NCBI GenBank assembly: GCA_003221375.1
Contig: QHRI01000015.1
Coordinates: 1 to 17,649 of the forward strand
DNA length: 17,649 bases
Direction of reading: 5' to 3'
Source: Verrucomicrobiota bacterium
Lineage (GTDB): Bacteria > Verrucomicrobiota > Verrucomicrobiia > Chthoniobacterales > UBA10450
Under the pieces are notes generated by a model. The model searched no databases, was not told the DNA's origin, and saw nothing but the letters and a program-made list of their open reading frames with translations. Below are positions 7,952 to 14,391 of the stretch, in pieces. The translations under genes and the position numbers were made by a program. How positions within the stretch are numbered: the stretch's first letter is position 1; every line of letters starts with the position of its first letter.

Positions 7952-8602
7952 ATGCAAAATCCCGTCGAGCGGGTCCTTGAAGCTGTTCCCTTTTGTTTCG
8001 GCGAGGTTTTGGTCCGAAAATCCGGTAAGAGTCTTCTTCTATGTCACCGGGATGAAGACGCGCAGGATGATTTGGAAATGTTTCAAAATCCAGAAGACGC
8101 GATCGAGATCGCGAAATATGATGACGCGGGAAACTATCGTCCGTTAAAAACTGCGCCGAATTTACGGCACGGCTGGCGCATGAAGCTCCAGTCATCTGCC
8201 GAATTGAAGCACGCTCTCGGTCATTTTTATCCAGGAAGGCTGGCCGTTTTTTTCGCGTGGCAGCGCGGCGAGCTGCGCACCACGTCGCTACGCGAAACAT
8301 TGGATCGACAATCGGGGATGTATCGCATCGCCGCCACAATTTCGGATGCGCAGATTGACGATCTGGTTGCGGGTTTTTGCCACTCCAATGGCGGTTGTTT
8401 GCGCACAATCTTATGGAAGCGCGACCAGCACGGAACTATCGCGTCAACAAAATTGCCGATACAAAAGTTCGATCCGACACTGGATCAGGTACAAGCACTC
8501 GGTCGGACCGGGTCCGCAACCGGGACTACTGTTCCCCTGCTTTGCCAGGAGTCGTGCAACCTTTTGGTGGCCGCATGCCGGAAAGTTGTAAAAGGGGAAT
8601 GA
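7952..8602 (+). CDS. DR2241-like [4Fe-4S] cluster protein
   Basis: A 216-residue protein that looks like the C-terminal part of the Deinococcus DR2241 family, in which a CbiX-like domain is fused to a stabilising domain and a 4Fe-4S binding domain. Seen here: TSLRETLDRQSGMYRIA (111-127), then cysteines C143-x5-C149 and C198-x3-C202-x6-C209, enough ligands for one cluster. The separately encoded CbiX-like protein upstream would supply the missing half, so the two probably form a complex in tetrapyrrole metal chelation. The start is ATG 7952; TTG 7940 is possible. The stop overlaps the next gene's ATG by four bases (ATGA), implying translational coupling. The family assignment rests on recognition of motifs and context, not on an alignment. 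Confidence 0.68.
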   Translation: MQNPVERVLEAVPFCFGEVLVRKSGKSLLLCHRDEDAQDDLEMFQNPEDAIEIAKYDDAGNYRPLKTAPNLRHGWRMKLQSSAELKHALGHFYPGRLAVFFAWQRGELRTTSLRETLDRQSGMYRIAATISDAQIDDLVAGFCHSNGGCLRTILWKRDQHGTIASTKLPIQKFDPTLDQVQALGRTGSATGTTVPLLCQESCNLLVAACRKVVKGE

Positions 8603-9825
8603 TTCTTCGCGCCCGCGCGGTCGTGACAATGGATGGACCGCCTATTGAGAATGGCGCAGTCGCAATTTCCGGCGATCGAATTGTCGACGTTGGAAGATTC
8701 GACGAGGTCAAAACACGTAATTTAGACACCGTGGTCGATCTCGGTGAGCAGGCACTGCTGCCGGGCCTAATCAACGCCCATTGTCACCTCGATTACACGT
8801 GTCTGCGCAGAAAAATTCCCCGGCAAAAATCTTTCACCGATTGGATCCGAGCCATTAACTCGGAAAAATCGAAACTCACGCCAGAGGATTACGTCGCCTC
8901 GATCAACGAAGGGTTCGCCGAGGCAAAAAGATTCGGCACGACGACGATTGTAAACTTGACTGCGTTTCCGGAATTGATCCGGCAGCTCCCAGATATGCCA
9001 ATTCGCACGTGGTGGTACGCAGAACTAATCGATGTGCGCTCACCGGACCGGACAAACGAACTTGTCGATTCTGCAATCGAATTACTGAAGTCTGCGCAAA
9101 ACTACGGGTTAGGACCGCATGCGCCATTTACAGCATCTGAAAATTTGTACCGACGGTGTGAGGAGGCAGGCGAGGGCATGTTGCTCACAACGCATCTGGC
9201 GGAATCGCGAGAAGAAATGGAAATGTTTTGCCACGCGTCAGGACCGCTTTACGAATTCATGAAAAGTATTGGACGCGACATGCGTGATTGCGGACATCGA
9301 ACGCCGTTAGCGCTATTCATCGGCGCGTCCGATGCCGGTTCGGCTCCGGCCCGTCGCGCCCCGGCGCAATGGCTCGTCGCGCACCTGAACGAACTTACCG
9401 AAAACGACTTCGGATTACTGGGAAAAATGAAGACAAAATTTCACGTCGTGCATTCGCCGAGAAGCCACCGTTATTTTGGTCACGGCCGATTTCAATCTGA
9501 ACGGTTGCACAAGCTTGGATTCAACATTTGTCTGGGCACCGACAGCCTCGCCAGCAATGTGAGTCTGAGCTTGTTCGCAGAGATGCGGGCGTTTCGTTGC
9601 ACGCAACCAGAGATCTCACCGGAGAAGATTCTTGAGATGGTTACGGTGAATCCCGCATCGGCACTGCATCAGCCGAACTTGCTTGGCCGAATTCGGCCCG
9701 GATTTCGAGCGGACCTAATCGCCATTCCTTGTCGTGACCGCGGTGATCGGTTTGGAGAGATAGTGGCGTTCGATGGAAACGTTGATTGGATCATGGTGAA
9801 CGGACGGACGCAGGGCTTCGACTGA
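8599..9825 (+). CDS. Metal-dependent amidohydrolase / deaminase
   Basis: A 408-residue enzyme of the amidohydrolase superfamily, in the subgroup of cyclic-amidine deaminases (ATZ/TRZ, SsnA, MtaD and aminofutalosine deaminases). Motifs: an N-terminal beta-domain ending LLPGLINAHCHL (metal His61 and His63), GPHAPFT (172-178), THLAE (H199, E202), HVVHSPRSH (282-290) and CLGTDSLASN (D315). The set is complete for a mononuclear metal deaminase. The substrate is not readable; aminodeoxyfutalosine or a purine-type nucleoside is conceivable. Residues about 242-255 (GASDAGSAPARRAP) look like an insertion and are encoded by a nested palindrome. ATG 8599 sits in the ATGA overlap with the preceding gene; ATG 8575 in the same frame is the alternative. 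Confidence 0.85.
   Translation: MILRARAVVTMDGPPIENGAVAISGDRIVDVGRFDEVKTRNLDTVVDLGEQALLPGLINAHCHLDYTCLRRKIPRQKSFTDWIRAINSEKSKLTPEDYVASINEGFAEAKRFGTTTIVNLTAFPELIRQLPDMPIRTWWYAELIDVRSPDRTNELVDSAIELLKSAQNYGLGPHAPFTASENLYRRCEEAGEGMLLTTHLAESREEMEMFCHASGPLYEFMKSIGRDMRDCGHRTPLALFIGASDAGSAPARRAPAQWLVAHLNELTENDFGLLGKMKTKFHVVHSPRSHRYFGHGRFQSERLHKLGFNICLGTDSLASNVSLSLFAEMRAFRCTQPEISPEKILEMVTVNPASALHQPNLLGRIRPGFRADLIAIPCRDRGDRFGEIVAFDGNVDWIMVNGRTQGFD
9322..9360 (+). repeat. Nested GC-rich palindrome within the amidohydrolase gene
   Basis: GGCGCG (9322-9327) pairs with CGCGCC (9355-9360), and inside it GCCGG (9334-9338) pairs with CCGGC (9346-9350) around a seven-base loop. It encodes a small Ala/Ser/Arg/Pro stretch where the family usually has a short loop before the VHLNELTE-like strand. 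This may be a second in-frame repeat insertion, but the arms are short and chance formation in GC-rich DNA cannot be excluded. Confidence 0.4.
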
Positions 9826-9894
9826 TTCCGTTTGATTCCGAAATACTCGACCGAACTGCTTGCTCGCCGTGGGCGACACCGGTAAACTCGGCGT

Positions 9895-11340
9895 ATGTCC
9901 GGACAAGGAATGCAGACCAGACTGCTTCCAGGACAGAGTCTCGCGTTACAGCAAGTTCTCTCGCCTCAACTCCAACAGAGCCTGCTTGTTCTGCAGACGC
10001 CGCTGCTCGAACTGCGAAACCTTGTTCAGCAGGAAATGGAAACAAATCCCGTTCTCGAGGAATTGCCGGATGAGCCAGGTTCAGACGCACAAAACGAAGG
10101 CGAGCCTTCCGTAGAAGACAATTTCAAAAACGAATTCGAGAAGCTCGCGAGTCTGGATCAGGAATGGCGCGATTACATGGCGCAGTCGGCCAGCTCCAGT
10201 ACGGACGGCTTTCGGAGCTCGCGGGAAGCGCAAGATAAGCGGCAGTTTCTTTTCGATTCCATTGCCGTGCAGGAAACGCTTCAGCAAAATTTACTGGGAC
10301 AACTCAATCAGACCGCCCTCAACACCGGTGACCGCAAAACTGCAGAGCTAATTATTGGTAACATTGATGACAACGGGTTTCTCCAAAGCACGGCGGAAGA
10401 AATGACGCTGAACTCGGGAATTCCTAAGGAAGATTTCGAGAAAATGCTGGCGTTGATCCAGAATTTTTATCCGCCAGGAGTCGGGGCGCGCGATTTGCGC
10501 GAGTGTTTGCTTATTCAACTCAAGCGAGAGGGAAAAGAAAGCAGCCTGGAGTACAAGGTCGTTTCTGAACACATGGATGATTTGGGCAGGCGACGCTTTC
10601 CTGAAATTGCGCGTCGGATCGGAATCAGTGTGGACGAGGTACAAAAGGCAGCCGACAACATTGGTCGGCTGAATCCGCGTCCCGGCCAGGTGTTTGCCGC
10701 GTCGCCGCAAAACTACGTGCTGCCGGATGTGACAGTGGAAAAGGTGGACGGCGAATATCAGATCATCCTCAACAACGAGCAGATTCCACATCTGCGGATT
10801 AGCAATCTTTACAAGGATATCATCGCGTCCGGCAACACTCAGAGCAGCGAGGTCAAAGATTATATTCGCGACAAAATCCGGAGCGGTAAATTTCTGATCC
10901 GCTCGATCCATCAACGCCAGCAAACAATCTCCAACATCGCGCAGCAGATCATCGCGAGGCAGCGCGATTTTCTGGAACATGGACCATCGCAACTGAAGCC
11001 GATGACCATGGGAGAGGTGGCCGATGCGGTCGGCGTCCATGAGACCACGGTCAGTCGCGCTGTATCGGGAAAGTACATGGCCACGCCCCAGGGCGTTTTT
11101 GAGATGAAATATTTTTTCACGCCTGGTTACCAGACTGCGACCGGCGAATCGCTGAGCAATACCAGCGTGAAAGAAGCCATCCTGGATCTGGTGAAGCGCG
11201 AAGATGGCAACGAACCGTTGAGCGACAATGAAATCGTCGAGATCTTAAGTGAGCGCGGGATTCCAATCGCGCGGCGCACCGTGGCCAAGTACCGCACCGA
11301 GCTCAATATTCTGCCAAGCCACATGCGGCGAAAATATTGA
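9895..11340 (+). CDS. rpoN: RNA polymerase sigma-54 factor RpoN
   Basis: A 481-residue sigma-54 that directs RNA polymerase to -24/-12 promoters and needs AAA+ enhancer-binding activators. Region I is at the N-terminus: glutamine/leucine-rich, LPGQSLALQQVLSPQLQQSL (10-30) through QQEMETNPVLEE. An acidic region II follows (about 58-90), then the core-binding region (about 115-300). A helix-turn-helix lies near 371-392 (GEVADAVGVHETTVSRAVSGKYM), and the signature RpoN box ARRTVAKYR (459-467) lies 14 residues before the end. Length and motif order are normal for the family. ATG 9895 gives a standard N-terminus. The leader of 69 bases holds a direct repeat GATTCCG (9824 and 9834) but no clear promoter, so read-through from the amidohydrolase gene is likely. 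No convincing sigma-54 promoter was found in the window. Confidence 0.97.
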   Translation: MSGQGMQTRLLPGQSLALQQVLSPQLQQSLLVLQTPLLELRNLVQQEMETNPVLEELPDEPGSDAQNEGEPSVEDNFKNEFEKLASLDQEWRDYMAQSASSSTDGFRSSREAQDKRQFLFDSIAVQETLQQNLLGQLNQTALNTGDRKTAELIIGNIDDNGFLQSTAEEMTLNSGIPKEDFEKMLALIQNFYPPGVGARDLRECLLIQLKREGKESSLEYKVVSEHMDDLGRRRFPEIARRIGISVDEVQKAADNIGRLNPRPGQVFAASPQNYVLPDVTVEKVDGEYQIILNNEQIPHLRISNLYKDIIASGNTQSSEVKDYIRDKIRSGKFLIRSIHQRQQTISNIAQQIIARQRDFLEHGPSQLKPMTMGEVADAVGVHETTVSRAVSGKYMATPQGVFEMKYFFTPGYQTATGESLSNTSVKEAILDLVKREDGNEPLSDNEIVEILSERGIPIARRTVAKYRTELNILPSHMRRKY

Positions 11341-11403
11341 AAGTTGGATTAATGGAATAATGAATCCATTTTGACATCAATAGGCCAACACTCCATCGCT
11401 CCA
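11341..11403 (+). repeat. Spacer with inverted repeat and degenerate octamer repeat
   Basis: After rpoN, TGGATT (11345-11350) and AATCCA (11363-11368) form a short inverted repeat, as do AATGGA (11351-11356) and TCCATT (11365-11370). Neither is followed by a real T-tract, so a terminator is doubtful. From 11385 the plus strand reads CCAACACT, CCATCGCT, CCAAT, an octamer-like tandem that runs into the ATG at 11404. It is similar in character to the heptamer array before the chelatase gene. Confidence 0.4.
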
Positions 11404-11763
11404 ATGTCACCATCTCTTCGCGCCGCCGTGATCGCCGAATGGCGCGGTCTTCCTGAGAGAAAAATGCGAGGCGACCGCTGGCAGTCCCCGGCCGAGTTGG
11501 TTCCAAAATTGATGCAACGTCTCGGATTACGCGAGCGTTTGCACGAGACGGAAGTGATTGACGCGTGGGGAAAAATTGTCGGTGAATTTATCGCTATGCA
11601 CTCGGCGCCGGTAGCACTGCGCGAAGGCGTCCTCTACGTTCGCGTGCTCCAGCCAGCCTTGCACTACGAGCTCGAGCAAATTTCTAAATCCGAAGTTCTG
11701 CGGAAATTGAAACAGCGTTTTGGCGGCAGGACGATTCGCGACGTGCGCTTTCGCGTCGGTTAA
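11404..11763 (+). CDS. DUF721 / DciA-family protein
   Basis: A 119-residue basic protein matching the DUF721 family, whose studied member DciA recruits the replicative helicase in bacteria that lack DnaC/DnaI. Seen: an arginine-rich start, a helical part with LVPKLMQRLGL and VIDAWGKIVGEFIAMHSAP (typical of the family's VxxxWxxIVG core), then VALREGVLYVRVLQPALHYELEQ, then a basic tail with LKQRFGGRTIRDVRFRVG. ATG 11404 is preferred; TTG 11371 would add eleven residues from repeat-like spacer. It ends two bases from the convergent membrane-protein gene, so the two transcripts must overlap at their 3' ends. The helicase-loading role is family knowledge, not visible here. Confidence 0.8.
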   Translation: MSPSLRAAVIAEWRGLPERKMRGDRWQSPAELVPKLMQRLGLRERLHETEVIDAWGKIVGEFIAMHSAPVALREGVLYVRVLQPALHYELEQISKSEVLRKLKQRFGGRTIRDVRFRVG

Positions 11764-11765
11764 AT

Positions 11766-12731
11766 TCAACCGCTAAGCGGCGAAGCACCGGGCGCCAATC
11801 CTGAAACGTTTGAACGTTCCTCCGCGCTCCCTCCCGCCATGACTTGGGTGGAGACGGATTGCCCATCGCTCACTCCGATACCGAACGCGGCAAGATTCAA
11901 AACGATCATTACGAGGGCGAAAAGGTACATCCCCATTGCCAGTCCGATGGCGGCATGCATTGCCAAAATGCAAACCAACCAAAACAAGCGGGTCTTCTTT
12001 ATCCAAATGAAGAATGGGTAACCCAGTTCGATCAGGCAGATCGAAATTCCAAGGATCGGCAGAGCGTATTTGAATCGAACAAGGATCTCCGGGGAAATAA
12101 GATTGAAAGGCGGCCGAGTCAGTGATCGCCAGAGATTGGAGCCATCCCACCAGCCGCTGCCCAGGCATTTTGCCAGGCCGCCGATAAAGTAAACGAAGCA
12201 CATGTGCACCTGTAAAACGCGCCGCCAAAAACCTAAAAGTTGTGGATCTCTTAGTTCTACTTTCAGCAGCCGGTGATCGAGTGAGTAACGATCTGGCAAC
12301 GGCGATAACATCAAATAAAAGAGGCCCGTGGTCATGAAGTTATCGGCTCCATATGCGAACAGCCCACCGCTTTCAGCTGCGCACAGGTGAAGAAACCACG
12401 CTATGATTGCGGCAGGGCGAGAGAAGAGGCCGAGCAGCAACAACACCCCCATACAAAGCAAACATGCCCAGGCTATCGATAGCACGGCATCCTCGCCAAC
12501 GTGAGCGTACCCGCCAAGAGCAACAAGCCAGCTAAGCTTTGGAATCAGTGGACTGTCGAACGATGTAATGGCCTCTCCAAGTTTGCGGGTGACAAGGCCT
12601 TTGCCAGTGCTGGCAAATAAGTAGTGCCAGTCGCCGAACAGGAAGGCTAGTAACCGCGTCCACCACCGTCGCGGTGTGAACCGAAGAGCAAAGGGCAAAG
12701 AGTTAAGGGCAATTTGTGGCGCTTCGCTCAT
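11766..12731 (-). CDS. HTTM-domain membrane protein (SdpB-like)
   Basis: A 321-residue multi-pass inner-membrane protein of the HTTM family, related to the membrane part of vitamin-K-dependent gamma-carboxylase and to Bacillus SdpB, which is of similar size. Hydrophobic stretches lie near 66-75, 85-103, 108-118, 132-143, 172-187, 215-235, 245-262 and 265-285. The conserved YFIGGLAKCLGSGWWDG (181-197) is present; its Lys188 sits where carboxylases have the catalytic lysine, but the lumenal carboxylase domain is absent. A hydrophilic tail of about 35 residues follows. The ATG (12731) shares its A with the stop of the upstream gene (TGATG) and is preceded by AAAGGAG at good distance, indicating translational coupling; GTG 12734 is the alternative. 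Role: probably maturation or export of a peptide, by analogy with SdpAB. Confidence 0.72.
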   Translation of the reverse strand: MSEAPQIALNSLPFALRFTPRRWWTRLLAFLFGDWHYLFASTGKGLVTRKLGEAITSFDSPLIPKLSWLVALGGYAHVGEDAVLSIAWACLLCMGVLLLLGLFSRPAAIIAWFLHLCAAESGGLFAYGADNFMTTGLFYLMLSPLPDRYSLDHRLLKVELRDPQLLGFWRRVLQVHMCFVYFIGGLAKCLGSGWWDGSNLWRSLTRPPFNLISPEILVRFKYALPILGISICLIELGYPFFIWIKKTRLFWLVCILAMHAAIGLAMGMYLFALVMIVLNLAAFGIGVSDGQSVSTQVMAGGSAEERSNVSGLAPGASPLSG

Positions 12732-13330
12732 CACCGCTTCTCCTTTTCTCGCAGGCTGAAATCGTAACTGAACATGGGCTGGAACGATTCCCTTTTTCCA
12801 TGCTCAAAGTCACCAATGCCAGGCGGGCTAACTGTCCCGAACGTGGCTCGAATCTTTTTTACCTCAGGGCGATCCCGCCAGACGGAGAACGCGAGCATCT
12901 TAACGACGACTTCTCGTATCGGTTCATAACGATTGTCCGCCAGGCGATCTAATAAACTATCCAGACGCAAAGCAGCCGCTCTTCCACTCAGGTGCGGCGA
13001 TACATATTCCACTCGCCCATCTGCGTAATATAACTCCAGGCCCAACCTGTGGTACCCTGGAATATTCGGCGCGAAAAAACTGTATCCAGACTGGATACCC
13101 GCAGCATGCAAATAGGTGGCTATGCCCCGTCGGATGGGATTGGACGCCGTCGCTTCTTTTCCCAACACAAACGCTGTAATCAGCTCCGATTTGCGCGCGT
13201 ATCTCTGAAACGCTGATGGCAACATGGTTGCTCCCTCCGCGATCAGCGAGAATATGCCTGCAAAGCAAACTGCCGTTATAAGAAAGAAATGTATGACAAA
13301 CCAGGCAGCGTAAATGCGCTTGGAGATCAT
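12731..13330 (-). CDS. Single-pass membrane protein with FFAPN motif (SdpA/DUF5819-like)
   Basis: A protein of about 199 residues with a basic N-terminus (MISKR), one membrane segment (AWFVIHFFLITAVCFAGIF, about 9-27) and a hydrophilic body predicted to face out of the cytoplasm. The body carries YSFFAPNIPGYHRLGLELYY, an aromatic-Pro-Asn motif as in DUF5819 and SdpA proteins, which are commonly encoded beside HTTM proteins. The coupled HTTM gene follows directly. The start is uncertain: ATG 13330 gives a clean membrane anchor, while TTG 13396 would add 22 polar residues and has no visible Shine-Dalgarno sequence. No catalytic motif is recognised, and the family assignment rests on motif, topology and neighbour. 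Confidence 0.62.
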   Translation of the reverse strand: MISKRIYAAWFVIHFFLITAVCFAGIFSLIAEGATMLPSAFQRYARKSELITAFVLGKEATASNPIRRGIATYLHAAGIQSGYSFFAPNIPGYHRLGLELYYADGRVEYVSPHLSGRAAALRLDSLLDRLADNRYEPIREVVVKMLAFSVWRDRPEVKKIRATFGTVSPPGIGDFEHGKRESFQPMFSYDFSLREKEKR

Positions 13331-13444
13331 TTCATAAATCGTAGGGGCATTTTGCACCTTCGGCGATTGTTTTTGCGCCCCACAACCTGTCTCCAAAGAG
13401 GTTGCGGCGTTAGAAGAAGATCACTGATTTTTATTTATTCGTTC

Positions 13445-13480
13445 CTTATCCCTTGGAGCTTCGTATTGGGAATTCCCAAT
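13445..13480 (-). promoter_or_regulatory. 16-base perfect palindrome overlapping a candidate promoter
   Basis: ATTGGGAATTCCCAAT (13465-13480) is a perfect palindrome. On the minus strand its inner TTCCCA (13472-13467) can act as a -35, with GATAAG (13450-13445) as a -10 sixteen bases away, each matching sigma-70 consensus at four of six positions. It lies about 115 bases before the ATG of the SdpA-like gene. A symmetric site over a promoter suggests a homodimeric repressor; the regulator is unknown. Confidence 0.4.
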
Positions 13481-13602
13481 CTCCTCCATGCGAACCACCG
13501 AACAATCCTTGGCACACCATTAGAGCCCGAGTGCCGGCACGGTCATGCTATAGCTTGCGTTCTTTGAATGCGGGGACCGTAGCGGAGCTAGTACACAACA
13601 CG

Positions 13603-13633
13603 GCCAGTCCCGAAGAGGGCTCTCGGGACTGGC
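13603..13633 (-). terminator. 11-bp hairpin behind the small secreted-protein gene
   Basis: GCCAGTCCCGA (13603-13613) and TCGGGACTGGC (13623-13633) form a perfect 11-bp GC-rich stem with a nine-base loop. It starts 26 bases beyond the stop of the minus-strand gene 13660-13932. On the minus strand no T-tract follows; on the plus strand TTTT follows after three bases. It may stop transcription, protect an mRNA end, or belong to a plus-strand RNA. Assignment to the secreted-protein gene is by position. Confidence 0.55.
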
Positions 13634-13659
13634 ACGTTTTCGCTAGCTAAACGACCGCC

Positions 13660-13932
13660 TTAGAGTGTCGCTGCAACCAACTTCAAGTTCTCGGTCGCGG
13701 CCTTGCTCTCGGCAGTCCCCGGCAGAACCATCTCCGCGCAGAAACTTCGCTCCGCCCTTTGGTCCGCATAAAACAGTGTCGTTTTATCGGTTTGAAGGCT
13801 CTTGAAGGAACGAGCTTGCGAGTTTTGGTTCTGAGTGGGCGCATGCAATGCAAGGGCGCTAAGGCCGATAACGGCCACAGTAACCAGCATTGCCGCGACC
13901 AAGCGTATGGTTTGTGCTTGGAGGTTCTTCAT
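13660..13932 (-). CDS. Small secreted protein, unknown function
   Basis: A 90-residue protein I do not recognise. The N-terminus is a classical signal peptide: polar start MKNLQAQTIR, hydrophobic core LVAAMLVTVAVIGLSALAL (about 11-29) and a likely signal peptidase I site near ALA or LHA. The mature part is about 58 residues, hydrophilic, rich in Gln, Thr, Ser and Ala, with a single cysteine (in RSFCAEM) and no lipobox. ATG 13932 is chosen because it begins the signal peptide; upstream ATGs in frame (to 14019) would add a region that overlaps the promoter. It has its own good promoter and a hairpin behind it, so it is a monocistronic unit, and it lies upstream of the SdpA/SdpB-like pair on the same strand. 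A role as that pair's substrate is only a possibility; the mature part lacks the hydrophobic stretch and paired cysteines of SdpC toxin. Confidence 0.6.
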   Translation of the reverse strand: MKNLQAQTIRLVAAMLVTVAVIGLSALALHAPTQNQNSQARSFKSLQTDKTTLFYADQRAERSFCAEMVLPGTAESKAATENLKLVAATL

Positions 13933-13990
13933 AAGTTGCGACGGATACAGGCGATGTGAATAAGTGTCAACTAGAAAAACAAAAACTCTT

Positions 13991-14019
13991 ATAGTACTCA
14001 TTTGGACGTATTTCGTCAA
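13991..14019 (-). promoter_or_regulatory. Sigma-70-type promoter for the small secreted protein
   Basis: On the minus strand TTGACG (14019-14014) and TACTAT (13996-13991) are separated by exactly 17 bases. The -35 matches five of six consensus positions and the -10 four of six, in AT-rich DNA. Transcription would start near 13984, leaving a leader of about 50 bases before ATG 13932. It is the best housekeeping-type promoter seen in the window. Confidence 0.6.
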
Positions 14020-14105
14020 CTTAGGAGTTAACCTGAAAGGATTATAGGATTTTTCCCTACCTCGTCAGCAGTGAGAATCGTGACCCATCAGAGAGAAAAT
14101 GGCCA

Positions 14106-14288
14106 ATGAGCGAGCCGCCGGACGCAGAGAGCAAAGAGAAAATAGAACCCGATCTCGGCGCTCCCACGGCACGTTATGGAGGCAAAGCTGGTTCAGCGCG
14201 TTGGCTAACATGGCCTTTCGGCGGCGGGTCTAATATCGAGCAATCCCATCTGTGCGAAATTAAAATCCCGTCGGCGGACGATGCATAA
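14106..14288 (+). CDS. Possible small hypothetical protein
   Basis: An open frame of 60 codons starting ATG AGC GAG CCG, with a charged N-terminal half (about 17 residues rich in Glu, Lys, Asp) and a Gly/Trp-containing middle. No signal peptide, membrane segment or known motif is visible, and the ribosome-binding signal is weak (AGAGAG about ten bases upstream). Nothing else occupies the roughly 460-base gap between the small secreted protein (13932) and the TPR gene (14392), apart from the promoter at 13991-14019. It could equally be chance. Confidence 0.25.
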   Translation: MSEPPDAESKEKIEPDLGAPTARYGGKAGSARWLTWPFGGGSNIEQSHLCEIKIPSADDA

Positions 14289-14391
14289 ACGATCGCCGCC
14301 AGCACAAGGCTCTTCTGGCCACGAAAAGCGGCGGAACACCGCTGCACTCCTAAGACACTTCCCTACACGGACAGGTGGGTAGCGCGAAATC

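Larger units (their letters stand above)
13331..13659. other. Intergenic region with regulatory palindromes
   Basis: This 329-base gap on the minus-strand side contains no supported gene. It holds the 16-base palindrome at 13465-13480, a weak promoter on its left, GTGCCGGCAC (13531-13540) and GCTATAGC (13548-13555) as further short perfect palindromes, and the strong hairpin at 13603-13633. A plus-strand open frame (13289-13567) crosses the start of the membrane-protein gene and lacks any protein-like signature. Confidence 0.5.

Noticed and set aside
8377..8598. Upstream extension of the amidohydrolase frame
   Set aside because: It overlaps the iron-sulfur gene and adds no homologous sequence; the ATGA overlap at 8599 is the natural start.
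10348..11040. Minus-strand open frame of 230 codons inside rpoN
   Set aside because: The plus strand encodes unmistakable RpoN; the antisense product has no domain or signal.
13510..13527. Possible sigma-54 promoter TGGCACACCATTAGAGC
   Set aside because: GG and GC are separated by twelve bases rather than the required ten, and no gene follows on that strand.
13289..13567. Plus-strand open frame of 92 codons in the intergenic region
   Set aside because: It overlaps the start of the membrane-protein gene antisense and contains the palindrome; the product is basic and without recognisable features.
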